Shown here one piece after another: positions 30,746 to 41,120 of a stretch of DNA of 64,000 nucleotides. The number at the start of each line of letters is the position of its first letter. The stretch's first letter is position 1. Below the pieces are notes generated by a model. That model saw nothing but the letters and a program-made list of their open reading frames with translations, was not told the origin of the DNA and did not search any database. The DNA is from Tretioscincus oriximinensis (Eukaryota; Chordata; Lepidosauria; Squamata; Gymnophthalmidae). Where the stretch lies: assembly GCA_022410635.1 (NCBI GenBank), contig JAJVDF010000784.1:407584-471583 (forward strand), written 5' to 3'. A program made the translations under genes and the position numbers.

Positions 30746-31660
30746 GGGGCCCTTTATTTTGTGACATATCTTGTAATATGGTTCAGCCATCCAACCTGGC
30801 AGTGTAGGTAATATCAGGCCCCATACAGCAAGTGGATGGCCAACCCCTATTCCAATGGCAAACTAGTGCAGAAAGGTTCCTTTTGTGTAGACCTGAATGT
30901 AACCCTGCTAGCCTTTGCTTGTGCCCTTGTAATCTCCTCTAGTTATCCTAAGATCTTCTTTTCTGTGACACGGATGTCCAGGCTCAGAAGTCTCAAAGAT
31001 AAAGGCTCCGTTTGATGCTGAGTGACACACCAAACTAAACTTGACCCCTGACCTTCCTCTCCCATCTGTCCATTCTATGGACCTAGTGATGAGTTGCCAA
31101 TATTGTAGCTAAATGGCTCTTCACAGTAACAGGTTCCTTATCTGGTGGTTAAAAAGAATGCATTGTTTCCAACTTGTGGTAAGTATTGACGGAAGCAAAG
31201 TGTGAAAGGAAACTGAATGGGTAATGCAAGATGGGCAGCAGCTATATAGGACAAGGGTCTAATCCAGTCTTTGCAGGCTTCTCATTTAGTGACTGCTTTC
31301 TCTTGTCTCCACACGTTTTTTCCCCGATCAGAGACTGAAGCAATGAGCTTTTTAACCTGACTTGGGCAAACAAAACCAGGCGCCTCACCGGGATAATCCT
31401 TTTATGATGCTCAGCTGTTCCTTTTCTACTTATGGGCACACTGGAAAATGGGATTGAGCATCAGACCTGTCATGATTGCCTTTGTTGCAGCTCAGGGCAA
31501 AAAGAAAGGGTTAAAGGAACGCATAACCTTCAGCATTTGAAAAGTAGAAATAAGATGTGAACAAATAAACAAAGAAAAGTCTTTGGAATGAATGGAAAGA
31601 GGAGGGAAAAGCCGTTGGACATGAGGTTCCTAAAAAGAGAATTTTGGCAGCACTATCCTT
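30746..31660. other. no gene seen
   Basis: Unrecognised DNA. Confidence 0.4.
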
Positions 31661-31827
31661 CTAAGGGTGCATCCCCACGAGATGTTTTTACTTCAATCTT
31701 TTTACTAAATCATGGAGGATCCGCCTTGTGTGTTCACAGAAATTCAGTGATCCACTCGCTAAAAAGGCCGTGGTCCTGTTTTTTCTTATAACTCTTTTTT
31801 CTGCCTTCATTTCGGGTTACTGTTTAA

Positions 31828-32617
31828 GGCTGCGTTCATNCGACAAGCTAAAAACCGGAATAAAGCTGTATTCCGGAATATAGCAATCACGTGTCTGTGC
31901 ACACCACAAAGCTATATTCTGGAATATTACCAATCGCGTTTATGCCCACAAAGTTATATTCCGGAATATATTAACCTCGTGCACAAATGCCCCCCCTCCC
32001 CCGCCAGCTTTTGAGGGCTGCTGCTGCCATCGTTGGAGGATCGTTTGCCTCCTCCTTGAAGCCAGTCTGTCAGCAGCAGCCCCCGAAAGCAGGCGGAGGT
32101 CTGGCCGGAGGAAATTCTGCCGAAGCAAAGAGGAGGCGGAGACAGTCGCATTCTGCTGGCCCCATCCATACAGAGCCTAGTTCTGGATAACATTTTGGGA
32201 CATTTTGGCATGTGAACTAGGCTACTCGAAATAGGAGCTGCCAGCAAATTGGGCCTGCCATAGTCTCCACTAGCATGTGGTTGGAAGGCTCCTATTCCAA
32301 GGGACAGACGGGCTCCCTGTGGATGCAGCCTGTCAGTGCAGTGCAGTCCTTTTGGACAGCTACTGCTGCGTCCTCACTTTAACCTCTCGTGCCTTTTGTG
32401 CACACGCTAGAGGAGGGGGGATGGCTGCGAGAGGACAGAGGTTCGCCACGAGAAGACAGAGGTTCTCCAGAATGATGCCTGAATATCCCAGCAATAGTTT
32501 ATTCTGAGATAAATGGTGTTTATTGCAAGATAACTACTGAAAGAAACTTAACACATGTCCCAGAACCTCCCGCATCTTGCCCCGATTGAGTAAGAAAATA
32601 GCTGTGTGCATGCAGCC
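31828..32617. mobile_element. Harbinger-like non-autonomous transposon (family H) with TAA duplication
   Basis: Left end GGCTGCGTTCAT(n)CGACAAGC. Right end, inverted, GGCTGCATGCACACAGCTA. Flanked by TAA at 31825-31827 and 32618-32620; a 3-bp TWA duplication is the mark of PIF/Harbinger. Inside are repeated TATATTCCGGAATAT-type palindromes (31870-31965) and a GC-rich middle. No transposase is encoded. A second copy lies at 45685-46281. Confidence 0.8.
32235..32335 (+). mobile_element. family P piece inside family H
   Basis: TTGGGCCTGCCATAGTCTCC, ACTAGCATGTGGTTGG and GGCTCCTATTCCAAGGGACA are the family P core, lying within the Harbinger-like element. Confidence 0.6.
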
Positions 32618-32911
32618 TAAATCTGCTAAAAATCCTTTGTAGGGCCTTTCATAGTGGGAACATGTTAGATATTGTGAGACTTTGAGGCTAGATGTAAAAG
32701 TTCATTGGCTCTTATCTCGCAGAGAATGGTGGGGGTTGTAGTAAGACAAGCACAGCAATGATTTATGGGGCATGTCACGTGACGAAAATACAAAGCAATG
32801 CAATGGAAAACAGGGAAAAGTGTGGACTGTTGTACGGGAGTAGGGAAGCATTCGCAAATGGGTTATTCTGGATTTAAAGTAAATTCTGAAATAAAACAGA
32901 TCGTGGGGAGG

Positions 32912-33465
32912 GAATACATGAGTGAAATCAGACAGGGCTTTTTTCAGTTACCCATTTAAGAAAAACACCCCATTCCAAGATTCATAGTTGTCTGAATACA
33001 TGTCTGAATTCCCTTCCACTTCTGTTCTGACACATATTTTTAATCCATTTTCAGTTCTGAAGAGCTGGGGTAATCTAGGGAGAAAATAGTTTTTTCCTGA
33101 TTTATTTCAACTCTCCATGACTAAAGATGGATTAAAAGTATGTATATGAACAGCACCTAACTAGGGATACTCACTACTGTAATTATGCATTTTCCTGTCC
33201 AATTTGGCTTAGAGACACTAGAGCGATAGAATTCCAGATGTTGAAGAGCTAATCTGTCTTGGACTTCGAGACAAAGTAAGGGGAGGGGAGAAATGCCCTC
33301 CACTACAGTCTCAAAATCACACATAGAGCCCCATTTTGGACATATACCACAATTATTCCAGGCATACTTCAGCAGCCAAACACACTACTGTAATAATCTT
33401 TGTAAGGAAGTCATAGCTCAATCCCCCTAATTTAGAATTCTGGGAACAATGACACCATGTTATAC
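32912..33465. other. no gene seen
   Basis: Unrecognised DNA. Confidence 0.4.
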
Positions 33466-33477
33466 CCTCTCTAGAAG

Positions 33478-33581
33478 TTTCAGAGAAATACTTCTGAAGA
33501 AGTAGACGTGTCTACGAAAGCTTATGCCAACCACTTTTCCCAAGTTGGTCTCAAAGTGCTGCTAGCTCCTTTGCTGGACCA
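33478..33581 (-). mobile_element. GAAGAAGTAGAC-family element with 10-bp target duplication
   Basis: Flanked by TCTCTAGAAG at 33468-33477 and 33582-33591. Contains GAAGAAGTAGACGTGTCTAC, GAAAGCTTATGCCAACC and GCTGCTAGCTCCTTTGCTGG. The first 12 bases (TTTCAGAGAAAT) belong to the opposite end of the same repeat in inverse orientation, so this copy is internally rearranged like the foldback at 16.8 kb. Confidence 0.75.
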
Positions 33582-33714
33582 TCTCTAGAAGATTCAAGAG
33601 CCCACATTAAAAAGATTCAGTAGATGGAGAAAAGGAAAACATAGTTCTTGACCTTACTTGTGAATGTGTCTGCTGAGTTTTAATTGGTGTGTCAAAAAGA
33701 AAAAAATAGTAGGT

Positions 33715-34050
33715 GCACCTCTTTAACCTGCTCTTTGGTTAAAGAAGCAGCTCTCCCTTCACCACTACCAGGCACCGTTTTATAATGTTAATTTGGTACT
33801 CTTCATTGTTAACCACCAAGACCTGCCAGCCCTCAAGCAATGGAATGGTCTCCCCTTCAAGGTGCGTCAACCACCATCTATCTATGCGTGTTCAAGAAAT
33901 GCTTGAAGATGCACCTCTCTGGCCTGACCTTCCCCCAATTTTTAGATGGGGTTGTTTTTAATATGCAAATTGTGTTTTTTATTGTTAACTGCCCTGAGAC
34001 CTTTGGGTATAGGGTGGTATAAAAATGTAAATAAAAAATGTAAATAAATA
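33715..34050 (+). mobile_element. L2-like LINE 3' end
   Basis: AATGGTCTCCCCTTCAAGGT, GAAGATGCACCTCTCTGGCC, then GCCCTGAGACCTTTGGGTAT at 33991, then AAAT repeats. The 27 bases 33991-34017 are identical to the SINE tail at 1497-1523. Confidence 0.85.
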
Positions 34051-34316
34051 AATAATATAAGGCAAGATAAAAGCCTAAATAAATAAATCCTGCAGCATCT
34101 GGTGAAATTTCTGCCTTTCCACATCCACTAAAGCTGCCCCTGCTCTGTACTAGTTTTTATGGCAACCCTACTCTCCCCAAATGTGGGTAATAACATTCCC
34201 CCATCTGTACCATTGTCATTGTGTATCATGGAGATTCCCACAGAGAGGTTCCTTGAGACAACTAGGAGCTGCCCATGACTTCTTGGTACACTACACAATC
34301 AGGATAGCTAATGGGA

Positions 34317-34530
34317 TGGATACTACCTCCAGGATGGAGGTAGTATCCATCCTGGAGGTAGTATCCACAACAAGCTCCTCAAAATCTATTTGCAGGGAAT
34401 TGAGAACAGGTGAAGGTTTTCCCTTTTTCAGCTTGAGATATCCAGGTGCAAATTGTGGGCCAGTGGGGGAGACAAAAGGCTGGACTAGGTGGGCTCTTGC
34501 CCCATTCAGCAGGACTCCCTTAGGGTTCTT
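34317..34530 (+). mobile_element. CR1-like 3' end containing a perfect hairpin
   Basis: AATTGAGAACAGGTGAAGGT, GACAAAAGGCTGGACTAGGT and TGCCCCATTCAGCAGGACTC are CR1-type 3' UTR. The first 51 bp form a perfect 21-bp stem (34317-34337 with 34347-34367) around a 9-base loop. Confidence 0.75.
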
Positions 34531-35080
34531 CTGTAAGAAAGCACATGAGGACCCCTTTCCTCTTCCTTGTGCTCTGCCGTGGAAGAACGTTTTCAAATAT
34601 TTTCAAAACAAGCTCTCAAAATATTGCTTAAAAGATTGCTTATTACCTGCTGTGGGCCATTCCTTCCAGAAATGGTCCACCCATTTCTCCAGAGAAATGT
34701 AATCACCAGAAAGACTTGTTCCCATACTCAGTGCACCTAAATGGATTGTTTCTAAGATTGCTATTATTATGAGGCTCGGCACAAAGAGCGCTCAGTATTA
34801 CTGACAGTTGTGATTATAATGTATGTGATGCACACATAGCTTCCTTTTATGAATTTCTGTTTCTTCACGAGGCACAGTCATGCGCGTGGCATCGGCTGCA
34901 ATGGAATCCCACAAACACAATGGAGATGTTGTTTTTTTGATAGCAGGTTACAATATCTAACTATATATGCAGAATCCAGCTGATCTACACTTCCATTCAC
35001 CGACATCCCTGATTCCATTGGATGAGAATAACTATCAGTTTATGAGCACTTGGATTCTCCACAAACACATTTACCCAGAG
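34531..35080. other. no gene seen
   Basis: Unrecognised DNA, repeat-free by eye. Confidence 0.4.
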
Positions 35081-35084
35081 GTCG

Positions 35085-35245
35085 TTCACGGCGCGTGGTT
35101 TTATGCAGTGAGGGGATTCAAATAATTTAACAACTGGTTCCGTGCCGTGAACCAGAAATGCCATCACTTAAGATGGCGCCCAGGAAGCCGTAACCAGAAG
35201 TGCCAATGCTTAAGATGGCGTCCGAAGAAGCAAGAACCGGAAATA
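35085..35245. mobile_element. hAT-like fragment, unclassified
   Basis: GGGGATTCAAATAATTTAAC, GGTTCCGTGCCGTGAACC and a near-duplicate pair, CCAGAAATGCCATCACTTAA and CCAGAAGTGCCAATGCTTAA, each followed by GATGGCG. Similar strings occur in hAT-type elements at 4.6 and 37.1 kb. Ends not found. Confidence 0.4.
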
Positions 35246-35254
35246 AATAAATAA

Positions 35255-36000
35255 ATATTGGGTAAACGGTTTCCTTAAACACAGGGACATTAGAATCAAG
35301 GAGACTGAACTTAAGAGAATATCTAAATGGTATCGTACCCCAGCCCAACAGTCCCACTATAATATGATATCACCCTTGTGTTGGCATGGCTGTGGGGACT
35401 GGGGAACATATTTACATATGTGGGGGCAATGTCCCCAGGTAATAAAGTTCTGGAATAATATTAGAGAAAAAATTAAATTGATTACAGATATTGTTATTCC
35501 AGACTCCCTTGAAATTTGGCTATTTGGCTTACTGGACTCCCGGTATGCCAATAATGAAGATAAACCAGTTATAAATACTGCTATCCTGGCTGCCCATATG
35601 GTGATTGTCAAAGAATGGAAATACCATCAAAATTGGACTATAGAGAACTGGTGGAAATATATTATTGAATTTATGAGTTTTGATATTTTACAGTCTGTAA
35701 GACTGCAATTCATAGGCATTAATTTGAGACCCCACTGGACTCTTAAGTGGCAAAGGTTTATTGCGTACGGGTCAACTATAAGGGCTCATCCTCTGCTACA
35801 ACATGCGATACAGATGTTCCTTGAACAACCTTGGATTATGTAATATAGCAATAAGAATTTGGAGATACACTAATATTATGTTCTATAGGGTGGGGGGTAA
35901 GGGAAGGGTAATATTTGTGTTATGTTGTATTATTTTGTATAATTTTCTTTTTTCTCTGTTTGTTTTGTTACGGAAATTAATAAAAATGAATTAAAAAAAA
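35255..36000 (+). mobile_element. L1 LINE, 5'-truncated, ORF2 C-terminus and 3' UTR
   Basis: The frame is open from about 35280 to the stop at 35841 and includes LKRISKWYRTP and the zinc-knuckle block CWHGCGDWGTYLHMWGQCP (Cys-x3-Cys-x7-His-x4-Cys) at about residues 6-24 of the frame starting 35364, then WKYHQNWTIENWWKYI. This is the C-terminal domain of L1 ORF2. A 3' UTR and poly-A end at 36000. Endonuclease and reverse-transcriptase domains are missing. The open frame suggests a fairly young copy. A second, shorter copy of the same family lies at 11927-12157. Confidence 0.9.
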
Positions 36001-36985
36001 TTCAAGGCCCTCTGAAAAAAATGTGCCAAAGTGCCTTTCGGACAAATCAAAATGGCGCATACCATATGAGAGTCAATCAATCAATCAATAAAGTCTAGTG
36101 TAGAAAGGACCCAGGCTGAGCATCATTCTAGTGCAACTTTTCTGCATTGTGGAAAATCTGTTTCCCACATCTTGATACGTTCCAACCAAGTCCCTGTCTG
36201 AACATGAATGGGACAACCAACAGAATGCAACTTTCTGAACTGTAGGATCAAAAATTGTTCCCTTTGGGTGAGGAAGGTGTGTTTTGTCCATGTGTGTGTG
36301 TGAGTAGGCCCCTGGGTGAGTGTGTTGCATTTCACAAAGGCAGTGGTATGTAGATCTTCAGCACAATTACATTTGTTACTTCCAGTTTCCAGGTTCCCAA
36401 GTTGCAGTGTGAAAATGTCTCCCTGGGCAATTTTGATTCTATTCCTTCTTTCATCTTCTGTCATGTAAAGATGTCAAATCTGTCTCCTTTAAATAAACGG
36501 TGCTCAAAAGAAACTGTGATTCTTAGCCGGTTACCAAGGGGAAGTGGGAAAGCTTCTACATCTCTTTCAGTGTACAGCCATTCTTTCTCTAAAGCAAGGC
36601 TCGGATTTCACATAAAGTGCAAAAACATACTTAGGGTTATCACACACACAAAAACCAGCAGTTTGCAACTTTGGGTGGCCTCTGATGAGCTTTTATTCAC
36701 TCTATTGTGGTGGTCTGTGGAGCTTTGCTTCATGTAATTGCATGGATCCAGTGGTGATAGTTTTAAGAAGGTCCACTATTACAATCTTTACTCCTAGTCC
36801 TTTTATGCTGATTTTGTGGTGTGATCTCTCATCTTCCCATCTTGACTTTGACATGTGGACACAACTGTAAGACCTGCCAAGGGCTCCAGCCCTACTTCAC
36901 AGTCCTTTCAGTGAGGCAGGATATGAAAAGCTGTGTGAACAATCTGAGATTCTCATATGTGTGGGTGAGAATTCAATTCTCATGC
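36001..36985. other. no gene seen
   Basis: Contains a short (AATC)n at 36071-36090. Otherwise unrecognised. Overlapping small frames have no known domains. Confidence 0.4.
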
Positions 36986-36989
36986 CTTG

Positions 36990-37165
36990 TACTTCAATTT
37001 TGTTTTGGCGCTTCCAGTTTATGGAACCTGAAATTACTTCATGAATGGTGTCGTTTCCTGTTCCTGGTTCCAGGAACGAAATTTTGAATTACGTCACTTC
37101 TGGTTCCGTTTCCAGGAAGGGCATCTTCATTTATGTCACTTCCAAGTCAGGAGGCAGACGTCATG
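36990..37165. mobile_element. hAT-like interior fragment
   Basis: Repeated TTCCTGGTTCCAGGAA, GAATTACGTCACTTC and CATTTATGTCACTTCC motifs, like the interior of 4500-4790. Ends not found. Confidence 0.4.
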
Positions 37166-37254
37166 TGACCGGATCTGTGCAAGATTCTCATACATTCACA
37201 ATTTCCCCTTCTACTGTTATTCCCTGCTGAATTTATGCAGGGAAAATACAGCAT

Positions 37255-37580
37255 TTTAAATTTTAAACAATTCCTAGTTGCCTCAAATATCAATGTTTTT
37301 AAAAGAGAGGCTTTTGCGCTTTGGATTCCCCTACATGGTACCAGTCAGTAGCCATACTGCACCTGCTGCAGTTTCCAAACTATCTCAGAGCAGGTTACAA
37401 TAGTCCAGTCTGGAAGATGCCGGAGCATAGAATACGGTGGCCAGGGAGGGACGGCTGGACTTCCCCTTGACAGGCAGCAAACAAAATGGCAGAAGGGAGA
37501 ACGTGTCATGTACCTATAAAATCTCACAAGCCAGGAAATGACAGAATGATAAAACTCGGAATATACTGTAAGGGTATGAA
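37255..37580 (-). mobile_element. L2-like LINE fragment, minus strand
   Basis: CCATACTGCACCTGCTGCAG, ACAATAGTCCAGTCTGGAAG and ATACGGTGGCCAGGGAGGGA match 19445-19560. CTTCCCCTTGACAGGCAGC and AAACAAAATGGC recur at 58350-58380. It is cut by the gap. Confidence 0.7.
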
Positions 37581-38125
37581 NNNNNNNNNNNNNNNNNNNN
37601 NNNNNNNNNNNNNNNNNNNNNNNNNNNNNNNNNNNNNNNNNNNNNNNNNNNNNNNNNNNNNNNNNNNNNNNNNNNNNNNNNNNNNNNNNNNNNNNNNNNN
37701 NNNNNNNNNNNNNNNNNNNNNNNNNNNNNNNNNNNNNNNNNNNNNNNNNNNNNNNNNNNNNNNNNNNNNNNNNNNNNNNNNNNNNNNNNNNNNNNNNNNN
37801 NNNNNNNNNNNNNNNNNNNNNNNNNNNNNNNNNNNNNNNNNNNNNNNNNNNNNNNNNNNNNNNNNNNNNNNNNNNNNNNNNNNNNNNNNNNNNNNNNNNN
37901 NNNNNNNNNNNNNNNNNNNNNNNNNNNNNNNNNNNNNNNNNNNNNNNNNNNNNNNNNNNNNNNNNNNNNNNNNNNNNNNNNNNNNNNNNNNNNNNNNNNN
38001 NNNNNNNNNNNNNNNNNNNNNNNNNNNNNNNNNNNNNNNNNNNNNNNNNNNNNNNNNNNNNNNNNNNNNNNNNNNNNNNNNNNNNNNNNNNNNNNNNNNN
38101 NNNNNNNNNNNNNNNNNNNNNNNNN
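37581..38125. other. assembly gap (545 n)
   Basis: Run of n directly abutting a TTC array on the right. Confidence 0.98.
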
Positions 38126-38211
38126 TTCTTCTTCTTCTTCTTCTTCTTCTTCTTCTTCTTCTTCTTCTTCTTCTTCTTCTTCTTCTTCTTCTTCTTCTTC
38201 TTCTTCTTCTT
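38126..38211. repeat. (TTC)n microsatellite
   Basis: About 29 pure TTC units, probably continuing into the gap. Confidence 0.97.
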
Positions 38212-38279
38212 CAACCCTAATAACTCCAAACTGGGCAGAATCAAACTGTGACCAAATAACGATATGCCTTATTGATTGC

Positions 38280-39000
38280 TAGGACAGGGGTGATGCTTAT
38301 TTAAACTTAACAGAAAAAGAAGTGTCGCTTCATAGTCACACTTGGGGATATATGATTGTTGATCAGCTGATGATATAATTGACAAATCTGGCCTTTGTTT
38401 TTGCAGGGGGCCTGAAGATTCGCAACTGTAAGGCACCCCATTCAGCTAGTAGCATCCACGGAGCCAACTCTTTTGCATATCAAACAGGCATCGACAGCCT
38501 CTGTTTTAGGGGCACAAAGCCTTAATTGACAGATCGAGAGAGCGAGCAACGTGGAAGTGAAATTTTGCATATATTAAAGCATACATTGACTATAGGGTTG
38601 TGTTCTGGAGGAAACAGGCCTCCTTTTCAATAAAGGCCTTTAATTCATTTTTTTNNAAAAAAAATGTGTTCCCTTTGTCATTAAATTGGGGGGAAGGGTT
38701 AAAAAAAGAAAGAAAGATGTATTTTGCTTAATTAATTCCACNATTACACATGCGGTTCTCTCTTTTACCAGGGAAATAAATGGCCCAGCCTGGCCCCTGG
38801 TCTCGCAAAAACGGCTTTTCTAGTGTTATAAAATAATATCCATGTGATTGATGGCTGCCAAGGTGGCAATTGCACTATCCAACTGGGATCCTAATAGCCT
38901 CAAACTCTATCCCAAGCCATAATTTACTTCAGGATGGTTATCTCCGAGCACCACACATTTTTACACAACCATATGCTGACACAGATGTCGGGCTCCCTCC
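38280..39000. other. unique low-repeat DNA, candidate conserved non-coding block
   Basis: Clean, complex DNA. It includes a splice-acceptor-like tract CTTTGTTTTTGCAG ending at 38406 followed by 38 open codons (38409-38522, then TAA). I do not call an exon: the peptide matches nothing I know and no donor or partner exon is seen. Confidence 0.3.
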
Positions 39001-39480
39001 CGTTGCAGAGGGTTGAGGCCGGCATCGGTTCTGTGGAATAAACAGTTTTATATTTATTTACTAGCAAATGAAATTTGGGCTCCACATGCCTATATAATTA
39101 ATCCTTGGCAGGGACTCAAAGGTCCTTCTCTCTGATCTAACGCTGAGCAGGCGACAGAATGCCACAAACTTGTTGTGGAGTTGAACCCTGGGATCCCAAG
39201 TGAGAGATGAACTCAGTGGTGTGAACTCTGGACCTTNCTGAATTCCACTTTTATTTGGGGGTATGTATATATTTGATGCCTGCCATAGACTCAAGCTGCA
39301 TTCCGATGTGGATTTTCTCATGCTATCGACGTGCGTAGGTGCACAAAAAAGCAGGCATTCAAACACAAAAACTTGTTTTGATACACGTTACTCTCCTCTG
39401 CAATAATAAATGATTGATTGGCCACTCGCCTGGCCAGTTTTCTGTGACCCTGAGCAGACATTCACCCAGTTGAAAGATGT
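39001..39480. other. no gene seen
   Basis: Unrecognised DNA with one ambiguous base. Confidence 0.4.
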
Positions 39481-39484
39481 GAAA

Positions 39485-39650
39485 AGTGGAACGTCGCAGG
39501 ATTCGGTACTGGGAGCAATTCTGGGAGGGAAAGGAAGAGTGGGACAGAAGAAGGAAGGAAAGGAATAAGGAAAGAAAAAAGAAGCAGCAAGTGAAGGGGG
39601 CAAATGAGGGAGGGAGTGTTTGGAGGCATGGATGGGTGCAAGGGGAGGAG
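39485..39650. repeat. purine-rich tract
   Basis: GGAAAG- and GGGAGG-rich DNA. It explains the basic plus-strand frame and the Ser/Pro-rich minus frames. Confidence 0.65.
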
Positions 39651-39822
39651 GGGCTANAACCCATTGCATTACTGTAACGCAACGGGCTAACTCCAATAGT
39701 TCATTCAATAAAATAAAACTTAGTCTTTTTATTTCATAACCAGAGATTGCATGTCCACATGCTTTTCCAAGAAAGTACACATCTGTGCTATTCCGACACA
39801 TACTTTAATCACCCTTCGGTTT

Positions 39823-39968
39823 TGTCACCACTGAGCCTTCTTCTGGGTTATATCTTGGTACACATGTCAAAGCTAACTATGGCAGGCGCCATTCAGTGCC
39901 AGACCTTAGCATGTAAATGGCAGGCTCCTATTCCAAGATGTAGCCTAGAATAAGGCTCAAAGGGGACA
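39823..39968. mobile_element. family P palindromic MITE, full length
   Basis: Left end TGTCACCACTGAGCCTTCTT. Right end, inverted, TGTCCCCTTTGAGCCTTATT. The inverted repeats run about 40 bp inward (CTGGGTTATATCTTGG against CTAGGCTACATCTTGG), and the middle (TATGGCAGGCGCC..) is also partly symmetric. 146 bp, non-coding. The target duplication is unclear. Confidence 0.8.
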
Positions 39969-39994
39969 GGACCTTCAGGCACTTTTGAAAAACT

Positions 39995-40530
39995 AACTTC
40001 CAACACAACATTCTCCACAACAGAAGTATACGGGGCTCAGAGAGCTCTAAGAAACTGTGACTTTCTTTCACCCAGCTTTCTTCATGGAAGAGTATGGAAT
40101 CAAACCAGGAGACTATGGCTGCAGGTACATGAGGTTTTCCTACCATGATGGTTGTTTCGTCATGATGATTCTGCTCCACATGTTAACGGANCCGGAAAAA
40201 AGATCCTTTGCCCGCAATATCCTTTAGTTAATTCTTTTGCAAAATATGCCTTGCCTGCAGTGTAACTTGTCTTAATGGGATTACACCAGGAAGAATTACT
40301 GGCTGAGCATGCTCAGTATTTACTTCCTGGTTAGATGCCTCACTGATTCTATGTGGATTTACAGGTACGGGCATTGATTGTCACAGAAGTATATGGGTTA
40401 TGTATGCATGGACCCGTGNTTGGGTTATTCCATATTTTAACACTATTGCATTTTTTAACACATCACACAGTGGGGGGCCGGCACATGGGAGTCCAACACT
40501 CTAACAGTTATACCAAACTGGCTTAGATAT
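39995..40530 (-). mobile_element. type I/II SINE, minus strand, split by Q1
   Basis: ACATTCTCCACAACAG.. GAATCAAACCAGGAGACTA runs to about 40112. The rest (GGGAGTCCAACACTCTAAC.. ACCAAACTGGCT) resumes at about 40487. The tail is missing. Confidence 0.75.
40113..40486 (+). mobile_element. family Q1 element nested in a SINE
   Basis: GGCTGCAGGTACATGAGGTT.. TACCATGATGG.. GGCTGAGCATGCTCAGTATT at about 40300, then TACTTCCTGGTT.. TTTTTTAACACATCACACAG. Near full length. Confidence 0.75.
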
Positions 40531-40589
40531 TTACGTTGGAACAGCCCCGTCTTGCATCACTCAGCTCTCATACAAGTATNCTTCCGGCT

Positions 40590-41120
40590 AGTTCTTCTTT
40601 TGGAAGATGTACAGCAGAGGTGCAATTCCAGAAAGGACGGCAGAAACTCAGCCGTGCAGCATTTTAACGCACAACCATTGTTATGTGATATTTTCTCGTC
40701 TGCCGAGCCGTAATGCAACTAATCTCAACAGATACAGCCCAGCAGGGGGTACTCATAAAACAATCATCCGCCAATGTATTAACCTTGTTGTTGTTTTGTT
40801 TTGCCACGAAGTGGGAAGGCCCTCGACCACAGATTATATTTGCGGTGTTGGTTACCATTAGATTATCATTAGGTGCAAAGTAATTATTATAATTACGCGT
40901 GTTGCTTAGGCTAGCCCTGCAAAATAACAAGCCCTTTTATTCAGAAGTCATAATTGCAGCATCAAAACTTTAAAATGGAATCTAATTAGATGTCAAATTC
41001 ATCCTTTTAAAAACCCTTTTCCGCTCCGTCCTCAGTACCACTGTCACGCTCCTCTTTGCCTGAGCAGGCAAATTAAATCTACGGCCAAAGCCATAGTTAA
41101 TGAAAACCTGTTGAGCAGTT
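40590..41120. other. unique low-repeat DNA, candidate conserved enhancer-like block
   Basis: Clean DNA with homeodomain-type sites: the odd palindrome TAATTATTATAATTA at 40881-40895 and CTAATTAGATG at about 40982. Also GCATCAAAACTTTAAAATGG. No similarity to other parts of the window. Confidence 0.3.

Larger units (their letters stand above)
31667..32911 (+). mobile_element. family Q3 element split by a Harbinger-like element
   Basis: Left end GGTGCATCCCCACGAGATG. Right end AACAGATCGTGGGGAGGG, inverted CCCTCCCCACGATCTG. The Q3 sequence is broken at 31827 and resumes at 32618. The 62.5-kb copy is unbroken at this point. Without the insertion the element is about 450 bp. Internal AATTCAGTGATCCACTCGCT links it to Q2. 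Confidence 0.75.

Noticed and set aside
34181..34702. 173-codon plus-strand frame
   Set aside because: Its middle is CR1 3' UTR with an inverted duplication; LINE 3' UTR does not code for protein.
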